A stretch of 64,000 bases of DNA, taken from the NCBI RefSeq assembly GCF_021134715.1, contig NC_060028.1, positions 1,386,501 to 1,450,500 of the forward strand. Reading direction: 5' to 3'. This document shows positions 10,617 through 20,753 of this stretch, in pieces. A program made the position numbers and the translations under genes. This DNA comes from Daphnia pulex. Its lineage: Eukaryota > Arthropoda > Branchiopoda > Diplostraca > Daphniidae. Position 1 is the first letter of the stretch; each line of letters opens with the position of its first letter. Below the pieces are notes generated by a model. That model was not told the origin of the DNA. It saw only the letters and a list, made by a program, of their open reading frames with translations, and ran no database searches.

Positions 10617-12791
10617 ATGTTTTTTTTCATCGACAAAAAGAGTAAAGAAACTGTACGACAGCCCAATAAAAAGATTCGTTATCATGAATTCGGTAGCGGA
10701 GTTCTTGGTGAGGAATTGAAGGCCCAAGTCGATTTGAGCTCTATATCCTGCATCAATTGCAATGGACCCCATCATATCAAAAATTGTCCGTTTCCCAAAA
10801 ATCAACTGAAAATTCGGGCAAACCTTGCGGCTCTTAAAAGAAGACGGTATGCAATATTTTGTTTCCATTTATTATTAAATTATGCTAAAATAATAGTAAC
10901 TTTAGGGCACGGTATTTTCATTGTGAATCACTTGAATGTCTTGATGAACCTCACAGCAGCCCTCAAAAACAGAATGAAATGGCTGCATTAAACATGGGGA
11001 TCACAGACATTGTTAATGGTATTTTCATGAAGTTTCTTATGCTAAAGCCAACTTTTTTATGAAAATTTCCTTTTGAAAAGGCATCAGCAGTCGTGATAAA
11101 AGAAGAGAATGCATTGCTACCCATGCTGCACGTAAAGTCTTTGGCAATACATGTAATCCTGCTCAAATTACTAATCTGTTAGAGGCTGGAGTTGTTTCTA
11201 AACTAGTAACATTTCTTGGTCGTTTTGGCAGGTATGATAAGTGATTGACTGTACACCTCCCCCCCCCCCCCCCCGAAAGCGATTTCTAATCATGTTTTTG
11301 GTTCTTAGCATTGATCTTCAATCTGAATCAGCCTGGGCTCTTCACAACTTGATATCATCCACACCTTCACACACTGAAGCTGTCGTCAGTGCTGGAGCTG
11401 TAGCAGCACTAATTGCAGTGTTGTTTGAGAAGAATTATCAGAATGGTTATATCCGTGTGACAAGAAATTACCATTTAATAGAGCCTGCTTTGCTTGCATT
11501 GACAAATATTGCCGAAGAAGGGGCGGAGTCAAGGGATGTCGTAATTGGCCAGGGCATAATAAATTCATTGCTTAACTTGCTCAGAAATGGCTCTTCGGTA
11601 ATTCTGTTCAGTTAGTGGTTGAGTCTCTTCTACATTTTTTACCTATTTTTTTATTTTTAGACTCTGTGTTTGCGTTATATTGCTAAGCTGTGCTGCAGCC
11701 TAAGTCGCAACCTTACCAATATCGTTGCGGTCGGACAAATTCTTCCTGCTATTTTTCAACTTCTGAACGAAGAGGACACCCACATTTTGTCGGAGACTTG
11801 CTGGGCCCTTTCACGACTCACTGATGGCCATAGAGATTGTATACAAGAAGTCATGGACGCTGGGATTGTCGGTCGTCTCATTCTATTAATGGATTCCGTT
11901 GAAGAAACAGTTGTCATACCTGTTTTAAGGATTGTTGGTAACATCGTGTTTGGTAGCGTTACTCAAACGAATTCTGTCCTGGCTGCTGGTGCCTGTCCGT
12001 TGCTGGTCAAGCTGCTTGCTCATTGCAACTTGAGTATTGTACAAGATGCTGCGCGGATCTTGTCGAATATTGCTGCTGGCAACACCGTCCAGATCCAAAC
12101 TCTCATTTCAAACAACGTCATTTGCCCATTACTGGATGTTTTTGAGGACGGCAACTTAAAGGTCCAAAAGCAAGTAGCTTGGGCTATCACGAACATCATA
12201 ATGGGTATGGCTTCGCCTTACCCAAAAGTTAACAAACATGCTATTCTCAATCTATGCAAACTTGCTGGCAACGGACCAGATCGCCGGGAACGCTTTATGG
12301 AGCACGGCATTGTGAAGCCGCTGATAAACTACATGAAAGATGATTCATCGGTATGTATTTTTTTTTCTTGTAGTCGTTAAGTTTTACGTACATTTAATAA
12401 ATCCTATTTTAATATGCTGCAGGTTGAATTGATGAGGAATACAACCTGGACCATCTCCTGCCTGTGCCGGAAGGATTTCAAGCTCACCGCTGTCCAGCAG
12501 ATTTTTCCAACTCTGGCTCTCCTTCTAGACTGCAACGACCAAGAGATACTGTTAAACATCTGCACTACGTTCACCTACCTCAAAGAACCTCAAGAAATTC
12601 AGTCTGTTGTGGACGCTGGGGTCCTCCCACGACTCGTTGCCTTATTGAACCGAAAAGAGGTGGAAATCCTCACTCCGCTCCATGAAATTATTCAAAATTT
12701 CGTTCGCAGCAGCGAAACTATCCAGGGTTTAGTTTTGGCTTCTGGTGCAAATGAGCTTCTAGTCAATCTGATGAAAAATTCACATTTTTAA
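10617..12791 (+). CDS. Divergent importin-alpha-like ARM protein, long form (gene 2)
   Basis: This is a paralogue of gene 1. Exons 10617-10846, 10906-11018, 11081-11231, 11309-11597, 11661-12350 and 12423-12791 give 613 residues. The real 5' end may instead be an exon joined at 10641. The N-terminus carries the same CX2CX3HX4C motif (C45, C48, H52, C57) followed by a basic KRRR stretch, then ITDIVNG and ARM repeats (ESAWALHNLISS, SETCWALSRLTDGHRD, VAWAITNIIMG). From about residue 463 the sequence returns to an ARM3-6 pattern (AGNGPDRRERFMEHGIVKPL; NTTWTISCLCRK; VDAGVLPRLVALLNR) rather than continuing to ARM 9-10. The C-terminal part is thus an internal duplication, with an intron at the same place. 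It probably binds protein partners, but cargo and importin-beta binding cannot be assumed. Confidence 0.85.
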
Positions 12792-13019
12792 ATTAACTCT
12801 TTATTTTTCTCCGTGTTCCCTTCGTTTCCCCTTTAAATTTCGACAACGTATTTTTGTGTTTTTGAAAATTTTAGACAATTTTTTTTTCTAAATTCATATC
12901 AGACAGTGGTGCATGTGTGGGCGGAGGATGGGACAATAAAACGCATTCCATGCCATAGATCTTTGTATTTTGTAAGCTTGAATTTTTCAGAAAGTTAGTT
13001 ATTTAAAAGAGAGTACTGA
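12792..13019. other. Gap between gene 2 and EXOSC10 pseudogene
   Basis: Presumed 3' untranslated region of gene 2, with an AATAAA-like CAATAAAA near 12934. Nothing else was recognised. Confidence 0.5.
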
Positions 13020-14450
13020 ATGATTGTCGATGGTTCTTAATCTGTTGTGGTGACTTGGGGAATTCGGTAGCGCTTGAAGCAAACCAGTCGGCTCATTTGC
13101 CAAACTTCTGTCAGCAAATTTTTTCCTGTAGACATTAGTTATGGTTGTAATGGTTTTTCCGTTGGACCTTCTTCAAATCCATTTTCATCATTTCATAACC
13201 AAGAGTGTCTTGCCGAGCATAGTGGCCTAGTGGGCCATCTGTTCGGTCAAGGGACGAATACGCCAGTCGGCTATCGTTTGTCAGCGTTAACTTGGCAGAT
13301 GAGGAGGAAGGACAATGAAAGTTTAGCAAAGCCGAGTCGTTTTGCAGCGAGGTAGGTGTCGAACAGATTGACCACGTAAATACCGAAATCACGCTGAAGC
13401 CACTGAATTTCCATATTAGCTCCATGAAAATTCTATGGGAAATCCACAAGATTAATTTATTTTCTCCTTAGTTCAGGTGTTCTAATTGTACCTTGACAAT
13501 CATTGGATTGCAGAAAACTTCTTTCAAAAGCTGTAGTTGATCCCATTCCCATAGTTTTGAAGTATCAATGATGAAGTCAGTTTTGGTAGTTGAAATTTGC
13601 ATCAAACATGTTGTGCCTTGAAAGGATCTGTATAAATGGGCCTGGAAACAAATAAAAAAACAAAAAAAAACAGTGGAAGTCCTGCAAACTACAGACTTTT
13701 AGAAATTCAACTGTTCAAAATTAATAACCTCAAGATCAACAGCTATCACAGATTCAGCAAGGAAAACTTCAAAAAGACTTTAAACCATCTTCAGTGTCTC
13801 TCATCAATAAAGAGGTTTCTAGATTTGGAAATGAAGGCAATAAATCAAGTGCAGTCAAGAACTTTGGATCTGGTGTAAAGATTCTAACTCAAATTTGTAA
13901 GGGTGGTCCAACTCATTGTCATCTCCCAATTCGTCCAACTCCAGAAATAATATTGCCAATGGTTTCAAGGAATGAGGTAAATTTTTTATTTTGAGAACAA
14001 ATATCCCAAGATAATTACTTATTCTGTTTTTGAACTTCAGCTGTGGTTTCACAATAGTTTCAGCCGATGGAAGTTTGTGGGAGGTAACTGGTAAACTCTA
14101 TTAGACAAGAGAGAGTGGAGCACAATTTTAGATTCAAGAACTATTATTATAAACAGTTAGTTGTACCACAGTATTCAGTTTCCCAGTTTCCTACTTCCCT
14201 TATTAGTTGCTGCAGCTAAGCCGCTAAGCCTGCAGCTTCATAAGTGAAAGTTTCTGAAAATACAGATAATATCTTTAAATTAGTGCATAATTCAATCACT
14301 TTTAGTGGCTTACTATTCCATTGATTGATACATCATTGTTATTGAAAACTAATTCAATCTGTTCCTCCAAATCCATTCCAGCAAGGTTATTTCCTGTTAG
14401 TTCATGGTGTCCATAAATTTAGTCGTCCTTGGCAAACAGAAGAATTAGAT
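13020..14450 (-). pseudogene. EXOSC10: Exosome component 10 (Rrp6) pseudogene
   Basis: Rrp6 is the nuclear exosome 3'-5' exonuclease. Minus-strand patches match it in the correct order, falling coordinates = N to C. A PMC2NT-like stretch lies near 14330-14400 (DLEEQIELVFNNNDV). Then come KPQLKFKNRI (about 14045), HPYKFELESL (about 13880), AVDLE (about 13750) and TCLMQIST with LLKEVFCNPMIVK (13620-13500). An intron-like gap follows, then [17 protein letters not shown] and [14 protein letters not shown] (13430-13340), ADWRIRPLTEQMAH (about 13270), HYARQDT and VWQMSRLVCFKRYRIP (13090-13030). The frame shifts several times and stops interrupt it, for example after QVNADKR and after EQMAH. Introns are retained, so this is a decayed genomic copy rather than a retrocopy. 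Confidence 0.85.
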
Positions 14451-15084
14451 GGAAGTACCATAAATTAACAATGGCTATGTCTCACATATTGATGATTAAA
14501 TTCGGTCACCAAATTCTGACATTTGGTGGTAGGCCAAGTCTCGACCGCCATAGGCTTAAGCGTTGTCGTACCTTCGTAGCCATAAGACATAACCTTGAAA
14601 TTTTTAAATAAAAAAGAAAGTATTTATAGAATCGAAAACATCTTATTTCATATTTTTCGAAATGCTGATTGCTGATGCTGAATATCATCTTTTTCCTCAG
14701 TCAAGAATTCGAGTATTCCTTATGACTTATTTTTCAGTCATTTTATTTTGAATTAGAAGAAAACACACATCTATCACTGTTACCAAAAAAAAAACACTGT
14801 TTGTGTTTGAGCAGTTTCATGCAAGTTTGACAGTTTGATGCTTTCTGAAAATAGAAAATTAGGCGTTGCCAAATGTCCCAATACTAAATTGTAATTCTTC
14901 CAAAATCCATAAACACAATTTTCTGTGGAATTTGCGAATTTCTTTAATCAAAAATATCAGGAATAATTCGATAATTCCGGTAATTTGCATATCGTATTTT
15001 ATAATTTTAAGCTTCCACAGGCTTCCAGCCATATTAATATTAAGGATCTCGGAAACCATTCGAATATTTTCGAGTATTTTGATT
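14451..15084. other. No gene recognised
   Basis: AT-rich DNA between two pseudogenes. The upstream end of the EXOSC10 pseudogene may reach a little into it. No repeat or RNA gene was identified. Confidence 0.4.
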
Positions 15085-16250
15085 TTGCATTTTTTTATTG
15101 ATAAATTTTTATACAAAGCAAAGTTTTTAAACACGCAATGAAAAATTTTTGTGTAACAGATGTTAACTACATATAACTGATCTTCATCTACGACATCTTC
15201 CCGGCCACCGTTATTGTTGCTGACGCTGCTGTGGGTCGAACTCAACGGGACCGACGGGGACGGATACGGACACGGACACGGACAGTCGATCGAATATGCC
15301 GAATTCGGCTGATGCTGATGACGAACGCTTGACGAGTCCCCGGACGAATGTTTCGACTGAATGTTACGATCTAAATCACGTCTTTGGACCAGCACCTTTC
15401 CGCATAATTCGCACCTGATGGACATCCAACAATTTTAGCCAAAAAATCTTGCGCGAAAAATAATAATTCAACTCGCTTGTAGGACATTGTTTTGTCTTCC
15501 GTTATCCCCACCTGGTCGTGGTGTTCGGCGTGCAGCCGGATGTATTTGTTGAGATTACTTGGGTTTCCGAACGACCTGGAACATACTGGGCACTTGAGCG
15601 GCTTGTGCATGGCCTGTGTGTGTCCGGATGTGGATCGTGAGGCCGTACTTGCGAGAATAGATTTTGCCGCAGTAAATGCAAATGTGGCAGTGCTTAGAGC
15701 GGCCCAGGTGGCTGACGATTGTTGATGGTCTCCACTTGAGCTGCTGGACGAGGTCCAGTGATACCGGGCCCGGAATGAATCCGATGCTGCTGCTGGTGGT
15801 TATTGCCGGCCGCCATGCCGAACGGCTACAGCTGGAACAGATGAATCTCTGTCGGTTTAATTGAAAATTATTTTTCGCGACGACTGGAACTGGACTATAC
15901 TGGCGGCACTTCCAGACTGGACGAGGCGGTCAACATGTGGAGGACTATGTTCCACAAGGAGGACCTGGATGTTGATGATGAGACACTTGTTATACAGCAG
16001 AGCAGCATCGGTGGGAGGCTAAAAGGGCCAACCCCTTCTCTCTCCATGCTGAGCCCAGTCGAAATAGTGGGGGTCTTTAACAATTGCTTTTGTTACACTA
16101 CAGTGGGATTCGTCATCGATTATCATCGCAGGGTAACAAAATAAAAGAAATCACTCGAAATAGATTTTCGTTTTCGTCGGTTTTCGTTAATATAATTGCC
16201 GGCGGCATTTCATTGAAAATTTTGATTCCCGCAAAATTGTAAAATATGAA
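15085..16250 (-). pseudogene. Partial duplicate of PRDM13, broken
   Basis: This stretch aligns with 43735-45830, which holds the intact PRDM13-like gene, in the same orientation. It keeps zinc-finger sequence (CIYCGKIYSRKYGL; LKCPVCSRSFGNPSNLNKYI; RCELCGKVLVQRRDLDRNIQ) and the downstream region. It also keeps upstream promoter sequence, but about 830 bp of the middle (PR domain and first finger exons) is deleted: the copy jumps from the equivalent of ~44615 to ~45455. A second ~80 bp deletion follows. Fingers 2 and 3 are out of frame with each other, and finger 4 has a histidine-to-asparagine change in RHIQ to RNIQ. It is a non-processed pseudogene. Confidence 0.88.
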
Positions 16251-16296
16251 TAACCCCTCGATTGGCGCCGGAACTGCCCCCGGTGGCCAAGCCCAT

Positions 16297-16590
16297 GCTC
16301 CATTTTTTGGTCTGTGGACCGAAGCGATTAGCGCAAGACAATCATACCTACAAGTCATACTGGGATGGTACTAGAGTCGAACTCAATAATGTTATTTTTA
16401 TCAGTTCTCCACATATGACTGTCCCCATGTTCAGGAGACATGGCCAAGTTCCTTCTGGTTTGCTAATCGTCCTAGGTTTTATTCGTCTGAGGAGTCGAAC
16501 TTGGATCTGAAGATGTCCTTGGATCTGAAGATGTCCTGACCATCAATCAACGCCTTATCCGACGCACCTAACCCGCACGTAACCCGCTAA
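16297..16590 (-). repeat. tRNA-Arg-derived SINE, diverged copy
   Basis: Fourth recognisable copy of the SINE. On the minus strand it has the head GGATAAGGCG near 16550, the B-box-like AAGTTCGACTCCTC and the shared internal words GGTCTGTGGACCGA and GATTAGCGCAAGACA. It contains a short internal duplication of GGATCTGAAGATGTCCT near 16502-16535. Confidence 0.65.
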
Positions 16591-16778
16591 CCGCATTAAC
16601 AGATAGTCCTGTACGTGATGATGTGTTCTAATCCTATAGCTGATTTTATAACTTTTTTTCAATTCCGAAGGAATCATATAAACAAATTCAATGAACTAAG
16701 AAATTATTTAAAATTATTAATTGAATTATTAATTCCAGACATTTCAACAAGCAACAACTGGAAAGATTTAATGAAAAT

Positions 16779-19295
16779 TTATGAATAAACTCTAAATATT
16801 TTAAATTCGTAAGTCTTTGAGAGCAGTGCGAGAAAAGCTAAAAGGCGGAAACCGACAATCAGTCCGCATAGTCCGCCAATGTCACGATGGAAAAACTCCT
16901 AGATGGAAATGTGATGAAATCGTAATTTGAATGAAATCTAGTTATTGGAAAGAATTGATCGGTAACGCAGCCCCGTTCATATTAGTAGTACCGGATTAAA
17001 ATCGTAGTTTTGTAGGATTTGTGCTCCAGTACAGATCCCGTTAGGACAGGCCGTGTCATTGAAGCTGACGCCAGCCCATTGGTTGATTGAAAGCGCTTCA
17101 TTGCCGTACATGAACCATGAAAGATATCGCATCCACTCCAAGTACACGGGGACGGAGCCGTTGCGGAGGAAGAATCCTCCAATATACAGCAACGGAATTA
17201 CAAGTGGGGTGGTTAAGTCAAGAGCAATCTGAGTCGATCCAGCTGCACAGGAAATCAGGTAGCCTGCAGAGAATTTAAATGCCCAGTTATACTTTTACGT
17301 ATATCAATCTCCGTACTGAATAATTAATATAACCGAATGACGTGGCAACATTGGTGACGAGAATGACTGTTCCACACGACACAAAAAATCGGTCGGTGAA
17401 TGGATTCAATCCAATGGCGTAGTAAGGGATGGAAACAAAGACAAACGGGAAAAAAATGTAGACGGGCAAATCAGCCAGGGTTTTACTTAGGAAGTAGACA
17501 TCCGTCCGGTACATTCCGTTGCGGTGTTCACGCAGGAATATTGGCAATTCATTTGATATTGTCTAGAAGAAAAAAATGAAATACCGTGAATTTTTTTTGT
17601 TATTATTAATTATCACTTACGGTCACAACCCCAAAGACATTTTGAAAGGTTACGATATCGACGAATATGAAGAGAATACTTTGAATATTGCTAATGTTTT
17701 CATACTGTAGGGTTTGTCCTTGAAAGAGGAGTGCAATAATTACTGCAACAAACTTTTAAAAATTGTCAAGTTTTAGAATAGATCGTATATGTTGTGCTAT
17801 TAGTCAATACAAAAAATACTTACAATAGTTTGAAAACTTTTAAATTTGAGAATCATTGATTCACGGATAACGGAAATGACCGATCGCCATACGACGGCCC
17901 GGAACTGGTCGAACACCGAAGCTTTGTACGGAGATTTTTTAACTTTCCCCCTTGCCGTTTCATTTTCTGATGGCCTTATTCCTGTGCTAATAGAAGAGAT
18001 GGGAATTTTGTTGGCTTCAACAATTTCAAAAACACGGTGACTGGCCTCAGAAACTTCGTAAGCATTGCAAATAATATTTCTCCTTTCCTTGGATTCGGCC
18101 TCTTTGCTCGGTTTCGTTGCCAAAGTGTGAATATAGAATTCGGCAGGGTTATAACTGGGTGGGCAAAGAAACCCCAGGTTGGAGAAAAAGGGCAGGGCAT
18201 CACCAGCAGGGCCAAAGAAAGCCGTCCTACCACCCTCAGCCAGTAAAAGAATTCGATCAAAAAGCGAAAAAACTTCGGACGACGGTTGATGGATCGTACA
18301 GATGACTGATTTGCCCGAGAACGCAAAATTTTTCAAAATCTGCCAATATAAAAATGTGATTTAATCGAAAATTGTTATGTTAATTATCCTTAATTGCTTA
18401 CTTGAACGACGTTTTGGGCCATGAAAGAATCGAGACCGGATGTGGGTTCATCACAGAAAATCAAGGACGGGTTAGTCAAAACCTATTCTGACAAAAGAAA
18501 AACTTTAAAATTTTTAAACGTTCACTTTACTGTTGCATAAAGACATTTTTATTTAACTCTTGACCTCTGAGGCAAATGCCAGTCGCTTCCTTTCACCTCC
18601 GGAAATGCTTTTGAGATCTCTTTCCGGAAGGCCAATGACGGTGTTGGCGCACTTTCCGAGTCCTAATTCTAGAATCACATTTTCAACACGATTCATTCTT
18701 TCTTCATAGCTAAAATGTTTGTCCATCCGCAACAAGGCCTTATCAAATTAAATTCGCATGAGTTCCATCACAGTTTTGATAGTGGCTGGTACCAAATGAG
18801 TTCGGTTAAACGTTGTCTTTACCTGAAATTGCAGATGTTCCTTGACAGTGAGCGTTGGGATAAACAGATCGTCTTGCTGTACGAATCCGGAGATTCGCGC
18901 GAGGATGTCCGTGTTGACTTTCGCTCCATTGAGGTACCTCTCGCCGTGGATTTTCAATTTCCCAGCGTTTCTAAATGTCAGGCAATTGAGAAGTGTTGTC
19001 TTTCCAGCTCCACTTGCTCCCATGATGGCGAGAAATTCTCCCGGCTGGACACATCCCGTTACTATATTATAGATGCAGTTATAATGTTTATTTGGTTATG
19101 TGAGATCGTGTAAGATAAACACTTTAAACAGCTATGAAAATACTTATATTATAAAGATATAGTGGAATACAGCATACCTTTGTCAAGAATTTGTTTCTGA
19201 ACGGAGGAAACACGATTAAAACAGTGACCATTATTTGTTTCCAGCTCTATTTGGATATTTTCCCATGAGTATGTTACTGGCTGAAACGCTGCGGT
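16779..19295 (-). CDS. ABCG (white-type) half-transporter, copy A; 5' exon not found
   Basis: ABCG half-transporters pair up to move lipids, pigments precursors or xenobiotics using ATP. Nine exons fit in frame: 19295-19178, 19061-18823, 18738-18565, 18482-18402, 18339-17824, 17752-17621, 17562-17334, 17263-16992 and 16898-16779, about 626 residues. The order is ATPase domain then six-helix membrane domain, as in ABCG. Walker A is GASGAGKTT, the signature is ISGGERKR, Walker B is [13 protein letters not shown] and the H-loop is TIHQPS. Membrane segments include [20 protein letters not shown], and the ABCG end motif is [16 protein letters not shown]. The first coding exon is missing from my model: an in-frame TAG just before 19295 demands an acceptor there. 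It is the tandem partner of the gene at 20754-23646, with identical intron positions. Confidence 0.9.
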
Positions 19296-20050
19296 CTAGG
19301 GAAAGGTGAAGTAATTGTAACCGTCATTGATTACACCAATTTTTTTGCCATCACTTCTCAGATCGATGTTTAAGGATAATATACATAGTCACCAATACTG
19401 CACAATATAAAGTTAACCTTGATACAAAAAACTTAATAATCACATTTTTTTTAGTGGACGATAGGCCACGTTATTAATACTTAATTTTGATTTTACTGAA
19501 ATATTTTACGTGTTTCTTTTATAATTGCGCTCGTAAGCGCTGTATACATCTGTTGCATGGGAATCAACATATTAAACAGCTAGAGACTAACTTTATTCAA
19601 TACAGGCTAAAAGTGCATCTGAATTACCATTTCCATCTTTTTCCAATTGCCTTTTCACCCGTTTTTGCTAAAACTGTATTAACTTCAAACTAAGTGCTGT
19701 CGACGGTCGATACCTTCTGTTTGGTAATAACGTCTGCGTGTGTTGTTGCTATGCACATACTCGAACAACTAAAAAACGACGCTAAAGCTAGACACATTCA
19801 CACATATGGTGGCTGTATGAAACTCGTCGCTTTTGTATGTTTCAGTCTTTTCGCATTCAAGTTATTGACGGCACCCAAATGTGCCATAAGGTGCGCGTCT
19901 GTAATGCACCTGTTTTTTATGCTTATCAATCACTGTGTCACGGATCTACCGCGCGGAACGCCAACCATATACAGCTAGGTAGAGCAACCAAAACAAAAAT
20001 AATTTCAAAGAGAAAATGTATTCTTTCAATAGCTAAAACAGTTGGTGTCC
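19296..20050. other. Upstream region of ABCG copy A
   Basis: Should contain the first exon and promoter of copy A on the minus strand. I could not find a start codon with a good donor. Open frames here on the plus strand have no family resemblance. Confidence 0.4.
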
Positions 20051-20323
20051 TATGGGGCTCTTCGGGATCTGTTTTATTTAGCCGATTTATCTGGCAACGC
20101 AGCATGGCGCCAGTCTTTTTTGAGGGAAGAACGGGGAGAAGAGGGAGAATGGGACGAGTGGGAGGGAGGAGGGCGTACGAAAAAAAAGGGGACCCACGTT
20201 TCCTCTTCTCCCCCATTCGTCCCATTCTCCCTCTTCTCCCCGTTCTTCCCTCAAAAAAGACTGGCGCCATGCTGCGTTGCCAGATAAATCGGCTAAATAA
20301 AACAGATCCCGAAGAGCCCCATA
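20051..20323. mobile_element. Inverted-repeat (foldback/MITE-like) element
   Basis: Two near-perfect inverted arms of about 107 bp begin with TGGGGCTCTTCGGGATC. They run through CAACGCAGCATGGCGCC to a GGGACGA/TCGTCCC boundary and enclose a purine/pyrimidine-rich spacer of about 58 bp. The ends are flanked by TA on both sides, consistent with a TA target duplication as in Tc1/mariner-type elements. No transposase is encoded. The apparent open frames on both strands are mirror images of the same palindrome. Confidence 0.8.
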
Positions 20324-20753
20324 TACAGGTGGCGCAGAATAAATGGTGCCGTCGCTGCCGTGAAACATGTCGGTTTCCCGGATTGCAATTGAGTCAGTGA
20401 AAGGTGTGTCAAGCTGAGTCCCTATATTTTCTCTACTTCAGCAGCGTGTCTGAATCCGTCCGTTTGGTATCAATTGGTGATAAAAAAAATCGGAAAACTT
20501 TACAGCTTTCCTATTCATATGATATAAATTACTTCCCTCACTTTATTCAAACTTCTGGGAGCTAGATAAATAGCACAAAAATAGTCCAGTATAAAGCTAT
20601 CGAGTCGATGTTAGACTACACTTGTATTTAAAAAAAAAATTACTAGTGAAGAAAGGTAAACTATTTTAAAGTGCAATAGAGTAAAAGGAAAGTGACATGA
20701 AATCAATAAGAGAAAATTATATTGCACAAATTGTTGAAAATAGACTATGATTT

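Noticed and set aside
14859-15425. 188-codon minus-strand frame starting MSIRCELCGK
   Set aside because: It combines the finger-4 relic of the PRDM13 pseudogene with downstream non-coding DNA. It is not a separate gene.
19837-20400. Long plus-strand frame of 187 codons and its minus-strand mirror frames
   Set aside because: They read through the palindromic element, so both strands give the same peptide. No domain is present.
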